A stretch of 64,000 nt of DNA from positions 17,962,641 to 18,026,640 of the forward strand of contig NC_037089.1 in the NCBI RefSeq assembly GCF_002994745.2, read 5' to 3'. A program made the position numbers and the translations under genes. The stretch comes from Rosa chinensis (taxonomy: Eukaryota; Streptophyta; Magnoliopsida; Rosales; Rosaceae). Positions within the stretch are counted from its first letter, which is position 1. Every line of letters begins with the position of its first letter. Under the pieces are notes generated by a model. It saw only the letters and a list, made by a program, of their open reading frames with translations. It made no database searches and had not been told where the DNA came from. Positions 49,214-60,160 of this stretch are shown here, one piece after another.

Positions 49214-50242
49214 ATGGACATGGAAGCCCAGAACTTTTTATGGAAAGGAGCAATTCCTTTGCAGATTCATCTCCATGAATCCAAAGTCACCACTCTTCCT
49301 TCACCCCCACCCGCCCTGATCTTAGCTCCTCGGCTAGGATACCTACCGTTGTTGGCCTCGCATTTAAAGCCTTACTTCAGCAGTGCACTTCCTCCTGGTG
49401 TTGACACTATTTGGTTCGAGTACAAAGGGTTGCCCTTGAAATGGTATATACCAACAGGAGTTCTTTTTGATCTTCTATGTGCAGAAGCAGAGAGACCTTG
49501 GAATTTAACTGTGCATTTTAGAGGATATCCAGGAAACATATTGATCCCTTGTGAAGGTGAAGACAGCATAAAGTGGAGCTTTATCAACTCATTGAAAGAG
49601 GCTGCATATATAATAAATGGAAACTGCAAGAATGTGATGAACATGTCTCAACCTGATCAGGTGGAGCTCTGGCGCTCTGTTTTACATGGTAATTTCGAAG
49701 CCTACCAACGGGTATCTTCTAAACTTAAGCTTGGAGCAGTTGGGGAAATTGATGATTCTGGGCAGGTGAAGCAAGGCCGAGTTCCAGTTCGGTTATACGT
49801 TTGGAATGTCAGTGAGGACTTTGATGACTTAGAAGATGCACCACCGATTGATAGTTGGGACAAAGTTTCTTACATAAACCGGCCTGTCGAGATACAAGGA
49901 GAAGGTAGATGCTTCACTTTATATGATGCAGTGAAAATCCTTCTGCCAGACTATTTTGTGGACAAATCGTTGGGCACTGCTGAATCATTGACAGTAGGTC
50001 GCGATGATTACGGGCAAAGAATTTCATCCAAAGATGCAAGCGATGATAAAAAAGCCAAAGAGGAAGTAGAAACTTTATGTGACGACCATGTAAAGGCTAG
50101 TTACGAATATGAAGAGCCTAAAATCAAGCTGGTTCGTATACAAGGTATTGAACCGAAACTGGAGATACCATTTTCTTGGGTAGCAAACAACTTAATGCAC
50201 CCTGAGCACTTTCTTCATATCTGTGTATATCTGAAACTCTGA
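49214..50242 (+). CDS. ATG5: Autophagy protein 5 (ATG5), intronless copy
   Basis: ATG5 is conjugated to ATG12 and, with ATG16, directs lipidation of ATG8 on the forming autophagosome. The frame gives 342 residues from the chosen start, close to the usual plant length of about 340. It begins with FLWKGAIPLQIHLHESKV and continues through PPALILAPRLGYLPLL, GLPLKWYIPTGVLFDLLCAE, RPWNLTVHFRGYPGNILIPC and the ATG12 acceptor region INGNCKNVMNMSQ (acceptor Lys about residue 139). It ends in IKLVRIQGIEPKLEIPFSW near the C-terminus. MDMEAQNFLW aligns in length with the family N-terminus, hence 49214 rather than the in-frame ATG at 49157. Plant ATG5 is normally multi-exon; this one has no introns and a short A-run at 50304-50311, pointing to a retrocopy. 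All frames and the acceptor Lys are kept. Confidence 0.93.
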   Translation: MDMEAQNFLWKGAIPLQIHLHESKVTTLPSPPPALILAPRLGYLPLLASHLKPYFSSALPPGVDTIWFEYKGLPLKWYIPTGVLFDLLCAEAERPWNLTVHFRGYPGNILIPCEGEDSIKWSFINSLKEAAYIINGNCKNVMNMSQPDQVELWRSVLHGNFEAYQRVSSKLKLGAVGEIDDSGQVKQGRVPVRLYVWNVSEDFDDLEDAPPIDSWDKVSYINRPVEIQGEGRCFTLYDAVKILLPDYFVDKSLGTAESLTVGRDDYGQRISSKDASDDKKAKEEVETLCDDHVKASYEYEEPKIKLVRIQGIEPKLEIPFSWVANNLMHPEHFLHICVYLKL

Positions 50243-50552
50243 AAGTACCACAAGTCAATAATACTGTCATAGGTGGCATTTGTAATCATGTTTTCCATGT
50301 TATTGAACACATACAAAAAAAATTAGGCGTCGCAAGACTTGCATATTACAATCCCACCTGCAAAAGGATTAAGCTTTGATAGTGGTTTCACCTAAAAAAG
50401 GTTAATTCGGAGTAACATAAGAATATCCGAGCAATAACATTATACATCCATTTTACCACATTGCAGTTAATAGTGCGGATGACAAATCAAAGATTTACAA
50501 AATAATATTTACTTGTACATATGAATTGATAAATGAAAAAAAAAAAAAAGTG

Positions 50553-50900
50553 CTAATCAATTTTTGAAATGGCCTCCTTGGCAGACCGAAGAGTGGATGC
50601 CACAGCTGCGGCAGCACCGGTCAGAACTCCCCCGCTCGTATTTGTAATCGGCGAGGGATGTGACTGGTGAACCACCTGCACATTCCTCTGTTCTTGGCCT
50701 TGCCCCGCCGATGACTGATTATCTACTGTGTTCACCTTTGTCTCTTTAACATTTGCTTCTTCATTCCTTGCCTTGATTTCCTAAATGTACTCGAACACAA
50801 GTGTGATTTAGAATATGAAGAACGACAGAGTTCGTGTCATCGCAAAACAACCAAAAAGAGAGAAGATTTCGAATTGTACCTTGATGGCTTGTGCATTCAT
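50553..50900 (-). CDS. Small hypothetical protein, two exons
   Basis: Exons 50880-50900 (MNAQAIK) and 50553-50780 join at a GTACAA donor and TTTAG acceptor to an 82-residue frame starting MNAQAIKEIKARNEEANVKE. It has a charged N-terminus, a Gln/Ser/Pro-rich middle and a predicted amphipathic Ala-rich C-terminal helix (VLTGAAAAVASTLRSAKEAI). I do not recognise the family. It may be a real short gene, or the last exons of a gene whose upstream part was not found. It sits between ATG5 and EB1C. Support is splice-site logic and composition only. Confidence 0.45.
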
Positions 50901-52410
50901 TTTGAAGATGATTGTAAAAAATTAGTAAGTTCAGCTTTTTTTTGGGTAAATGAAGTATTTATTATATCTCTCTCATTAGTTGTGGTGTTATTTACCAAGT
51001 CTTCGAAGACGGTTGTTTAGCCGAAGGAGGTGGGCCTTTCTTTGGGATCATGCTCAAATTGTCAATGGTATATCCACTAGCTACCCTATTATATTTTTTT
51101 TTTCTTTTATTAGATATAAGAAGTAATTTTCAAACCAAACTTCAAATTTACGTTCCATTTCTTCCTGTCTACTTATATATGGCACTAGAAAAAGTTACGG
51201 CTAGAGCTCGCAAAGCATTACATACACTAAAGACCAATCCGAGCAGACATGAAACGGCATAAACCTAAACCCGGCTACTGAAAAAAAAAAACTCTTGCCA
51301 AGTGAAAGTCATCAAAAGCTCTTCAGTTTCTTGGTAAGGAATTTCTAAATAGACACGAAAACTCTAATCCCAAAACAAGGAACCACACTGCATGCTCTTG
51401 TGAAACTCACGTGTTTGAGATGGACTGTAGAAGTGTGGACTCTGTCTTGAATATAGAGAGAAGCAAATGGAAACCAAGCAGCTAAAAGTATCCTTTCCCT
51501 TATGGTCGGATTTCCGTTCCGGGCCCTTTGGGCGTAACCGTAAGACACCGAAAACAGGAGTTTGGAGGACTTCTTCTGTTTCTCCATGGTCTCTTAACTC
51601 TCTTCCTGTAACCCTTTTGCTAGTTCTTGCTTGGCCCGGTAGCATACTGAAGGGTCAGAGTCCTTGGAGACCTAAAGTCTACGAGCCCAATCCAAACTCC
51701 ACTAGAGTTCTGCACAAAGGTAACAGGTTTAGCCTTCTTACAGACCAATGAAGGCACTGTTCTCCTCCCTTTTCACATGTTGGCTGAGCACTGTATAAGT
51801 GTACTCTCTTCCGGCATACTTTGGAATCCCCATGGTGCACAGTGGTTGCAAAGAGTAAAATTAACTTGCAACACAGGCCACTTTGACTCATAGAAACCTT
51901 TATACTTGCTAGTTTCTGGGGATCTGAAACTCATCCTCTATCAAGGGTGGAAGAGGTATTACTATCAAGGGTGGAAGAGGTATTACTCAACACAATAACC
52001 AAAAGGTATTGGCTTAATGTGACATGAATAAAACCAAAACAAGGAACCAAAAAACAAAATGCAACTCCATTATAAAACTGGAGATAACCTGCTGATCCAA
52101 AGGGCCTCATCTGAGTTTCTACCATATACGATTAACGGCTAAAAAACGGGGACTAACATTCCTTTAACAGAAATGATGACATTTCATTCTTACATATTCT
52201 AACTTTCACAACATAAAAGCTAGAGACTGGAGATGTTCTTAATACAACACAGGATTAATATCTCACGTCCATACCATTACTTGTACTACATTTTGACATA
52301 TTAAGCATTACCTGACCATTTTGACATATATGGGGAGGAAGAAGTTCAATGGAAATCTGTGTTCTCTAAAGATGAAACCGAGAGATTACATCCTCCAAAC
52401 AAGTAGCTGA
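50901..52410. other. Intergenic region between the small gene and EB1C
   Basis: It holds a GC-richer, both-strand-open stretch at 51364-51751 (see findings), a 24 bp direct tandem duplicate at 51936-51985 and the probable 3' untranslated region of EB1C at the right end. No protein gene is supported. Confidence 0.55.
51936..51985. repeat. Tandem duplicate of a 24 bp unit
   Basis: The unit CTATCAAGGGTGGAAGAGGT plus ATTA occurs twice in direct succession. Confidence 0.9.
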
Positions 52411-54823
52411 TCAGCAAGTCATCAGAGGTGACCCACTACAATGGACATCAGAAGCATCAGAGACCCTTTGCCTTGGAGATAATGTTGCCATGGCAGCAGC
52501 ATCGACATCAAAGTTGTTTATGGTTTTCCTCTTCTGGGTCTCCGAACTTGCTTTCTCATCTGAAGCCTCAGCAATGGGACTCAATGGCTCAGCAATGGGG
52601 CTCGAGGGCTCTGCTTCCTTTGAGGGGCCAGACAACATGGCTTGCGCTTGTGCCACCACTGTCGCATCATCATCTGTAGCATATAAAATCTTCTGTATAG
52701 CAGCAACAACCTGTACAAAAAGTTAAATGTTAATACTGTCATGAAGTGACAGCTTTTAGGAGTTGTCTTTGCAAAACAAAAACAAAAACAAGGAGAGGAA
52801 AACACATTACAGATAGGTGTTCAATTTCAGGAGTCTGGCATAGTATCTCAATATCTCTGAGCTTTGCAAAGTAGAAATCTCTCTCCTTCTCTAGGCTATC
52901 CACTGATAGCTTCAACTCCGTGATCTACATATAAATTAGTAACAGTCAATAAGACTAAACTACCCAAAATATTTGATAGATACTTTTCTCAACCCTCACT
53001 TACTAAATTTGAAAGTACCTTTTCATCATATGCAGGTGGGGCAGGGCCTCCACTAGAAGAAGGTCTTGAGGCCTTTACTGATTGATTCCCAGAATGGGGT
53101 ACATCATTTCTTCTAGCATTGTGAGAGGAATGAGCTCTTTGGGAAGTTGCTGTACCCTTAGCGGATGATTGTGATTGGGCAGCTCTCTTGCTTACTTCTT
53201 TACCGCCCTTGCAGGCTTCTCTCCTCTCCAGAGCATTGTAGCTTACAGAAACAATAGGAGCATATTACACAAACGACATTCCATATTATACGTTGACTCC
53301 ATACAAAAGAACAAAGAATTATTTGTTGAAATAGATAGCTACCTTAACCAAAACAGAAAAAGAAAAGAAATAGAAAGCAACTAAGGAACTCTTCTTATAA
53401 TTAATAATGAAGTGCAAACTGCAGCACAAGTATTTCATGCCTTCTAATTTGTATGTAGAAGACTTATTATACATGAAATGCATCCATAGAATAAAGAGTT
53501 TTTGCTGAAATAGGCAGCAACCATAGATCCATCACCAAAACAAAATGCAGGATCTAAAAAAATTCTGCTTATAGTGAAAAGTTTAGGCAACAGCACAATC
53601 ATTTTATCTATTATAAATGTACAGCATCCATTTGAAAGCTCATATTGCCCTTAGAAGTCTATGACTAATATTAAACCTTATGAAGCTATGCTAAGAACAA
53701 ATGAGTTAATGAATCTGAAAATTACTACCAATCAAAAGCAATGTGTTGCATAAGGCAAAGGGTGGAGAATAATTACGGAAACTAAATTCAAGATTTTGAT
53801 TCCAACAAAAACAGAAAATTAAACCAAAATGAAGCTTCACCAGTTCTGGGATTATGCATCCCAATATAGAAGCCAAAGTGACTTAATCACACTCAGCACC
53901 CTAAGACAAAGACATAAATTTGGTAGTTCAAATCATATAGAAATGCCAGACAGGAATACATTATACATGTGATTGATGTCCTTTAACAGCACAGATAACA
54001 GTGATCCGAAATCAGCACAGAAATTCAGTTAACAAGAAAATTACAAACACTTGATAATTCAATTCATACCAAAATGCCAAACAGGACCACATTTAAAAGG
54101 TGATTTATGTAGTTTAAGCGCACGGATAGCAGTAGTGAGAAATAAGCATGGAAAAAAAAACAGTAAACAAATGAAAGGAAACTTGAAAACAACAATAGAA
54201 ATTAGGGCTCAAACGTACCTGGTGCAGCCATTGATAGAATCACAGTAGCGCTTCATCCATTGCATGAACTCCAAATTGTCGAGCGGCCTTCCTTTCACAA
54301 GCTTGCTTACCTCAATATGCTAGAAATCCCAAACAGACAAAACAACAACCAAAATAAAGTAAACACATATACCGGAAATTCAAGAAACAATTCAGATCCA
54401 AAAACTTCAGAATTGAAATTCAAAAGATACAAGAAACGAAATTGAAAACGGACCTTGGTAATTTTGAGTTTGTTGAAGACATCTTGAAGAACCTTATAGT
54501 TCTGGATCATCTCATACTCGCTCTTGGCGTCAAAATTGACCTTGTGCATCGGAACCATCCCCGGATGAGCCGCGTCCATGAGCTGGCAGTGGACCGCGCC
54601 GGAACACGCCTGAAACACACAGATCGGAGCTATTAACGACTGAAATCGAATTACGGAAACGGCAATCGAAAAGGTTAGGGTTAGGGTTAGGGTTTGAATT
54701 TGGGGAAAAACAAACCTCTTCGACTTTGTTGAGATGGAGTTGGAGAGTGGAGTTGATCCAGGCCAAGATCTCAGATCTGCCGACGAAGTACGCGCCGTCC
54801 ATCATGCCGATATTCGTCGCCAT
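52411..54823 (-). CDS. EB1C: Microtubule plus-end binding protein EB1C-like, six coding exons
   Basis: EB1 proteins track growing microtubule ends; the plant C subtype is nuclear before mitosis and acts on spindle and phragmoplast microtubules. Coding exons on the minus strand are 54716-54823, 54454-54609, 54219-54319, 53019-53241, 52811-52924 and 52411-52710. They join through GT..AG introns to 333 residues, close to the known plant EB1C length. The calponin-homology domain occupies about residues 14-115 ([58 protein letters not shown]). The EB1 dimerisation coil follows ([35 protein letters not shown]). The tail holds KRKTINNF rather than the acidic EEY-type end of other EB1s, fitting the C subtype. 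The start matches the conserved MATNIGMMD. Confidence 0.95.
54673..54695. repeat. Short telomere-like run in EB1C intron 1
   Basis: GGTTAGGGTTAGGGTTAGGG followed by TTT: three TTAGGG units close to the plant repeat TTTAGGG. On the gene strand it reads AACCCTAACCCTAA, containing telo-box sequence 20-45 bases into the first intron, a common position for such boxes in plant genes active in dividing cells. Confidence 0.7.
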
Positions 54824-55080
54824 TTTCGGAATTGCTGTGTGTGTGAGAATCTGAGATTTGAGTGATTTATAAAGATGAAGAGGGTGGATTGCTGAAGCGA
54901 TTTGAGTGAGTCAGAGTGAGTTGTATGAAACGGCTCTGCGGCCTCTCTGGGTTTAGAGAGAGAGAGAGAGAAGAGAAATGGGGAGGAGGGACTGGAGGGG
55001 GGAGCGGGACCTTTTAAAATTCAAAATTGGCGTGTGAGGACCGCTTTGCTTGTCTGGATAGCACTGTTTCTGGGCTTTTT
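54824..55080. promoter_or_regulatory. EB1C 5' leader and proximal promoter
   Basis: About 130 bases of leader precede the EB1C start codon; a GA/CT repeat (54957-54973) lies further upstream. No clear TATA box was found. Confidence 0.35.
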
Positions 55081-55214
55081 TCCTTAACTGTTGAACAAAG
55101 ACCAAAATTGGATTGGCCCAATTCCAAGGGTCCAGCTAAGTAATACATGAAGTTCATGAACATTAAACTAGATTAATGTTTAAGTGTTGCTTAATATTTA
55201 ACACTACATACGAA

Positions 55215-56125
55215 ATAACTCGATACAAATACATACAATAAATTAATACGGAGTGACACTCCTAATCATGCACTCGACCTTGAAACTAACTCCTCACATT
55301 ATTGCTTTACAATAGTTTGCAACATTAAAGAAGGAATTGGAGGTTACATGAGTCAAAAATTAGAAACTATTTCTTCTTCTTTTGGTGAAAAGAAACTATT
55401 TCTTTTTTTTAATATATGATTTTTGTTGATAAAATATTACTATTGAGAAAAGCATTATATACATTCGTTGCATATAATCATCTTTCTCTCTCTCTCTCTG
55501 TTTTTTTCAAATGGAGATCTTTTTGCTTTATAGAGATTTAAATTTAAAACACTTGTACTTTTCTAAATGAATTATGAGAATCCAAAATCATTCAATGAAT
55601 GGAGGAGAAAAATGAACATATATATCGAGCTCTTTTTACATTCATCCCTTTCATCAGTGTTTTTTAGGAAGAGATATGTTTTTTGCACTTATTATGGCCA
55701 ATTATGCACTTGGCCTCCAAACCAAACTCATCACATTCATTGCTTTACAATAGCTTGCAACAGCAAAAAAGAAATTAGGGGTTACATGAGTCAAAAATTA
55801 GAAACTATTTCTCATACTTTTTTTTTCTTTTTTTGGGTGAAAAGAAACTCTTTCAAATATATGAATTTTGTTGATAAAAGAAAAGCATTGCATACATTCG
55901 TTGCATATAATCATCTCCTTCTTTTTTTTCTCTCTTTTTTCAAATGGACATCTTTTTGCTTTTTAGAGATTTAAATTTACACCACTTGTCCTAGTTTTGA
56001 TGGATGAGAATCCAAGATCATTTAATGAATGGAGGATAAAAATTTTCATACGGTGCTCTTTTTACATTCCTAAAAGTTTTTTTAAGGAAAGAAATGTTGT
56101 ATACACTTGTTAAGTTTAGGAGTTC
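55215..56125. repeat. Diverged tandem duplication, two units of about 430 bp
   Basis: Unit 1 (about 55255-55690) and unit 2 (about 55690-56125) share, in order, CATT-ATTGCTTTACAATAG, TTACATGAGTCAAAAATTAG, TACATTCGTTGCATATAATC, CATCTTTTTGCTTT and AATGAATGGAGGA. The open frame at 55567-55974 crosses the unit border and has no recognisable domain. No gene is called. Confidence 0.85.
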
Positions 56126-56205
56126 TCCGATGGTCCGATTCACTGTATGCAATCAGCCCACAGTATGAAATTTGCTTTTTCCTCGTAGTTTTGAGTGATA
56201 TTAAG

Positions 56206-57269
56206 GCCTCATTTGGTTGCCGGAAATGAAACTAGTTCCTTAGTCTTTTCCATGAGTAGGGATGGCAAAAATCCCCAGAGGGGCGGAGCTCCATTGGATA
56301 CCCGCTCCTGATGGGGGGAGTATTCAGGGTCAAATGGGGAATGGGGATGGGGATCCCCAATCCCCGCTATCTAAGATTGGGGATGGGGCGGGGATGGTAT
56401 TGTGATCCCCATCCCCAAACCCGCCCCAATAATATATACATAGATTTAACTATATATATTTTAATTTATTTTTTATAATATAAATCATAAATATATACAT
56501 TTACTACTTTACTTTAATGGCTACACTTTTACTTTAATGGTGTTTTGACTTTTGCACTTAATGAATTATGATTTATGAATTTAATCATGTTTTAAATTTA
56601 TTTGTTGTAGATTTTGATTTTAAAAAAGGCAATATCAGAAAAAAAAAATATTTTATTTATTAAATTCTTATTGGGGATTTGGGCGCGGGTTTAGAGGTTT
56701 AGTCCCCAGTGGGGATGGGGATGGGGAATCCCCCATATAATTTTATTGAGGATTGGGGCGGGGATGGGGGTAGAGAATGACCCCGGGGATGGAGATGGTA
56801 TTGTGATCTCCATCCCCAACCCGCCCCATTGCCATCCCTATCCATGAGCATGAGACAGTAAATTTCCCATTAGTTTCCCTACCAATGTTTGGAAACACTA
56901 GGAAAGTAATCAGAAAATGTATTTTATTTTTCTTTCCGATGTTTGGTTTGTGCATGAATAGGAAAGGAGGTAACATCAATTTTCCAATAATATCCTTATT
57001 ATCAAAACATAAACAATTTAAGATTCAAAAGTTTATTAGATAATTTGGTAATAACAACCATTAAAATAATCTTTAGAATAAGTAATTAGTATGCAATTAA
57101 TGTAGAGAAAGTATGAGGGAAAATGAATCTCATGGGGTGTGGGAGGATCCATTTTTCTCCTATTTTCCCTTCATGCAGGAAAGTTGTTCCTTCCCTTAGG
57201 TGTGCCAAACACAAGAAATGATCAACTTTTCTTTCCCAACCTTTCCATTCCGCGAACCAAACGAGACCT
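56206..57269. mobile_element. Tourist-like (PIF/Harbinger) element interrupted by a hAT-type element
   Basis: Left end AGGCCTCATTTGGTTGC and right end (reverse complement) AGGTCTCGTTTGGTTCGC form inverted repeats of the Tourist type. The candidate target duplication (TTA against AAA) is decayed. Without the nested element it is about 470 bp, typical of such MITEs. Confidence 0.55.
56257..56840. mobile_element. hAT-type MITE with GGGGAT/ATCCCC repeats
   Basis: Terminal inverted repeats TAGGGATGGCAA..TTGCCATCCCTA are perfect over 12 bp, with an exact 8 bp duplication TCCATGAG (56249-56256 and 56841-56848). Both ends hold several GGGGATGGGG and CCCCATCCCC motifs in an AT-rich core, giving strong local base-composition contrast. 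Confidence 0.93.
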
Positions 57270-57696
57270 AAATGTATCCGGTACGATTGAAAAGTTTTTG
57301 ATAACACACCCTTTTAATTTGTGAAATTAGTCAATCTTGGGCCAAATTACACATTAATTTATAGAAAATTACACACAAGTGTCAGTTTGAAACTTAAATT
57401 AGTTATAATTAAGGCCATCAAAGTTTTATTGTACACATAAAGCCACTTGTATGTTTAAATTATTTATACCCTGACAATTTTACCCTTCGTGGAAGAAATC
57501 TATGATCTGCTCTAGCCAAAACAAAAAGAAACTCTCTCTCTTCCCCGATCTCTCTTCTTCTTCTCTTCCCTCTGCAATCACCGAAAAGCATCAATTCTAG
57601 CCACCATCTCTCATCACTGTCACAATCAATTGAACCACAACACAAACCCGACCAAAGCCCGGCCACCCCATCACCGATTAAGGATCCAACCATCCT

Positions 57697-58130
57697 TTGA
57701 AGATGAATCTGATCGGTGTCTTCGATATCGCCACGTCGTTCAACTCCGACGACCTTACGCTCCTCATCGAGATACGAGGTCGTCGGTGTCCTCTAATTCA
57801 GCCTGAGAGGATTCCAGATCGGTGTCCGACTAATCGCCTGCTCTTCTTCTTCTTCTTCTTGGAAATCCGCTCCAGCCACCAAGCAAGGTCCTCTAGGGGA
57901 TTTCTGAGTCCTCTGAGAAGATCCTGCGTGCGTGAGGACGTATGTGAACGAGTTGGTGAGGCTGGGGTTAGTAGGAGTCCTGGATTTTCAGCAGGCTCTG
58001 ATGGCGGCTGCCGCCTATGGAGAAGAGGTCGTCCAGGAGCACATTAGGGAGGGCGTGGCTGTTGTGGTTGTGGAGACTTTGTTCCCGGCTCACTCCGACC
58101 CGTACAGTACGATCTCAACAAGGGTAACTT
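57697..58130 (+). pseudogene. Coding-like captured segment in the TIR element, unidentified
   Basis: Two overlapping frames (57697-58047 and 57932-58174) and a GTAACT donor-like site near 58122 suggest a first exon from a host gene. Frame 2 reads RTYVNELVRLGLVGVLDFQQ and continues AAYGEEVVQEHIREGVAVVV. I could not place it in a family. GC content and codon structure are higher than in the surrounding AT-rich DNA, which fits captured host exon sequence. Confidence 0.4.
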
Positions 58131-58454
58131 CAGCTGCATTTGGAATTGATCGGTCTATGTTTTCGTTGTGCTAAGTTTTTGATTTTCTTATAGATTTGTG
58201 GTTTGAATCATGAATTGCTACTGTTTTTGGAAATGGCAGAAACTCCTGTATTGTTTTTTTCATTCAGTTTGATAGTTTTGGTTTGATTTGGGTAATTACT
58301 ATGAATTTAACAATTATTTTGATTTCTGAGTAGCTTTTGTATTATCTTGAGTTATGGTAATGAAATTGGATCTTAACTTTATGCCTCATTATTTCTGATG
58401 GTGTTTTATTCTAGTTTGTACTTTTGTTTTTGTGGTTGAATTCTGGCAAAAGAG

Positions 58455-59215
58455 AGCAAGTGAAGCGGTTTTCAATGTTGGTGAGAGTAGCTTTCGGAGT
58501 TTGTGAGAGTAGCTATTGGTTTTGGTGAAAGTAGCGTTTTGTTGTTGGTGAGAAGAGTTTTTGATGTTGATGAGAATATATTTTGTTGTTGGTGAGAGTA
58601 ACTTTTGGTGGTGATGATTGTAGCTTTTTGTAGTGGTGAAAGTAGTTTTTAACGTTAGTGAGAGTAGTTTTTGTTGGTGGTGAAAGTAGTTTTTTGCAGT
58701 AGTGATAGTAGTTTTTTGCTGTGGTGAGAGTAGCTTTTATTGATGGTGAGAGTAGTTTTTGATACAAGAGTAGCTCGTTGGTGTTAGTGACAGTAACTTT
58801 TGTTGTTGGTGAGAGCAGCTTTTGCTGTTTGTGAGAGTAATTTTCTAGTGTTGGTGAAAGTAACATTTGTTGCTGATGAGAGTAGTTTTTGGTATTTGTG
58901 ACAGTAGCTTTTATTGGTGACTTGGTGGGGATAATAGCTTTTTGTTTTGGGGAGCATAGGTTATTTGGTAAGCAGTAGCTTTTATTGTTGGTGATAGTAG
59001 CTTTTGTTATCTCATCGGAGGTTGCCAGAAATCTTACTAGAGTAGCTTTTGTTGCTAGTGACAGTAGCTTTTGTTACTAATGATAGTAGATTTTGTGACA
59101 TCGCCTGAGATTGCCAGAAATTTCATCAGAATAGCTTTTATTGCTAGCTACAGTAGCTTTTGTTGCTAGCTACAATAACTTTTGGTGTCAGTGACAGTAA
59201 CTTTTATAGTCGCCG
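58455..59215. repeat. Minisatellite, degenerate unit of about 22 bp (left arm)
   Basis: More than 20 degenerate copies of a unit like GTGAGAGTAGCTTTTGTTGT. On the minus strand an open frame at 58513-58866 crosses many units, because three 22 bp units make 66 bp and return to the same frame, giving a repeat of KLLSPTTK..TLTN type every 22 residues. Confidence 0.85.
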
Positions 59216-59679
59216 GAGTTGACCGGAGTTCGCCGGAGACCTACCGAAGGTTGGCCGGAGAGGAGAGGGAGAATGATTGTTAACTTTTTACTCTAGTGGC
59301 ATTTATGTAAATATATTAGTTTTTAATATCCAAAATATAAAACTTTTTTTAATCTAGTGACCTTATGAAGGAAAAAACTAGTTTATGGACTTATGGCTAA
59401 AAAAACATTCTATGATGCACTTATATGTAATGAACCCTAGAGAAAATTACATATAAGTGCATATTTGAATGTTTCTTTAGCTTTAAAGCCACCAAATATT
59501 TCTTGTTCTCATAAGGCCACTAGGTTAGAAATGATGTTAAATTTTCGATATAAATACTAACATATTTACATAAATGTCACTAGAGTAAAAAGTCAACAAT
59601 CATTCTCCCTCTCCTCTCCGGTGAGGTCTTCGGCCGACCTCCAGTAGGTCTCTGGCGACTTCCGGCCAACTCCGGCGAC

Positions 59680-60160
59680 CCAAAAGCTACTATCTCTTAC
59701 ATCAAAAGCTACTGTCACTAGCAACAAAAGCTATTCTAGTGAGATTTCCGGTGAAATCACAAAAGCTACTGTCACCAACAAAACATACGCTCCCCAAAAT
59801 CAACAAAAGCTACTGTCACCAAAACAAAAATCTACTCTCATTAGCAACAAATGCTATTGTCACCAACACTAAAAAACTAGTCTCACCAGTAACAAAAGCT
59901 ACTCTCACAATCACCAAAAACTACTATCAAGCAGAACAAAAACTACACTGACCAACACCAAAACTTACTTTCACAAACACCAAAAACTACTACCAAGCAG
60001 AACAAAAACTTATTTGATTTCCACCAAAAGCTACTCTCACAAAAACCAAAAACTATACCGAGTAGAATAAAAACTGCTCCCATAGATTGAGAAAGCTATT
60101 CTCATAGTCTAACAAAGCTATGAAAATAAAAAGCTACTTCCATAGTTTTAAAAATCTACT
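59680..60160. repeat. Minisatellite (right arm), inverted copy of 58455-59215
   Basis: Degenerate units of the type AAAAGCTACTGTCACCA. The plus-strand frame at 59739-59951 reads QKLLSPTKHTLPKINKSYCH and corresponds to the open minus-strand frame of the left arm. Confidence 0.85.

Larger units (their letters stand above)
57361..59430. mobile_element. MULE-like TIR element, left member of an inverted pair
   Basis: The left end is ATAGAAAATTACACACAAGT and the right end, reverse complemented, is ATTACATATAAGTGC. The outer 130 bp pair with the outer end of the neighbouring element at 61501. Order inside: CT-rich leader, a coding-like segment from 57697, AT-rich sequence, a minisatellite, and a CCGGAG-rich block. 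No transposase. The superfamily call is tentative because no clean target duplication was found for this member. Confidence 0.6.

Noticed and set aside
52411..52805. Plus-strand open frames over the EB1C last exons
   Set aside because: They are shadows of the EB1C coding exons on the opposite strand.
54673..54695. Interstitial telomere
   Set aside because: Only three TTAGGG units in an intron; this is telo-box scale rather than a telomere relic.
55567..55974. 135-codon open frame
   Set aside because: It spans the border of a diverged tandem duplication, and the equivalent frame is not kept in the other unit.
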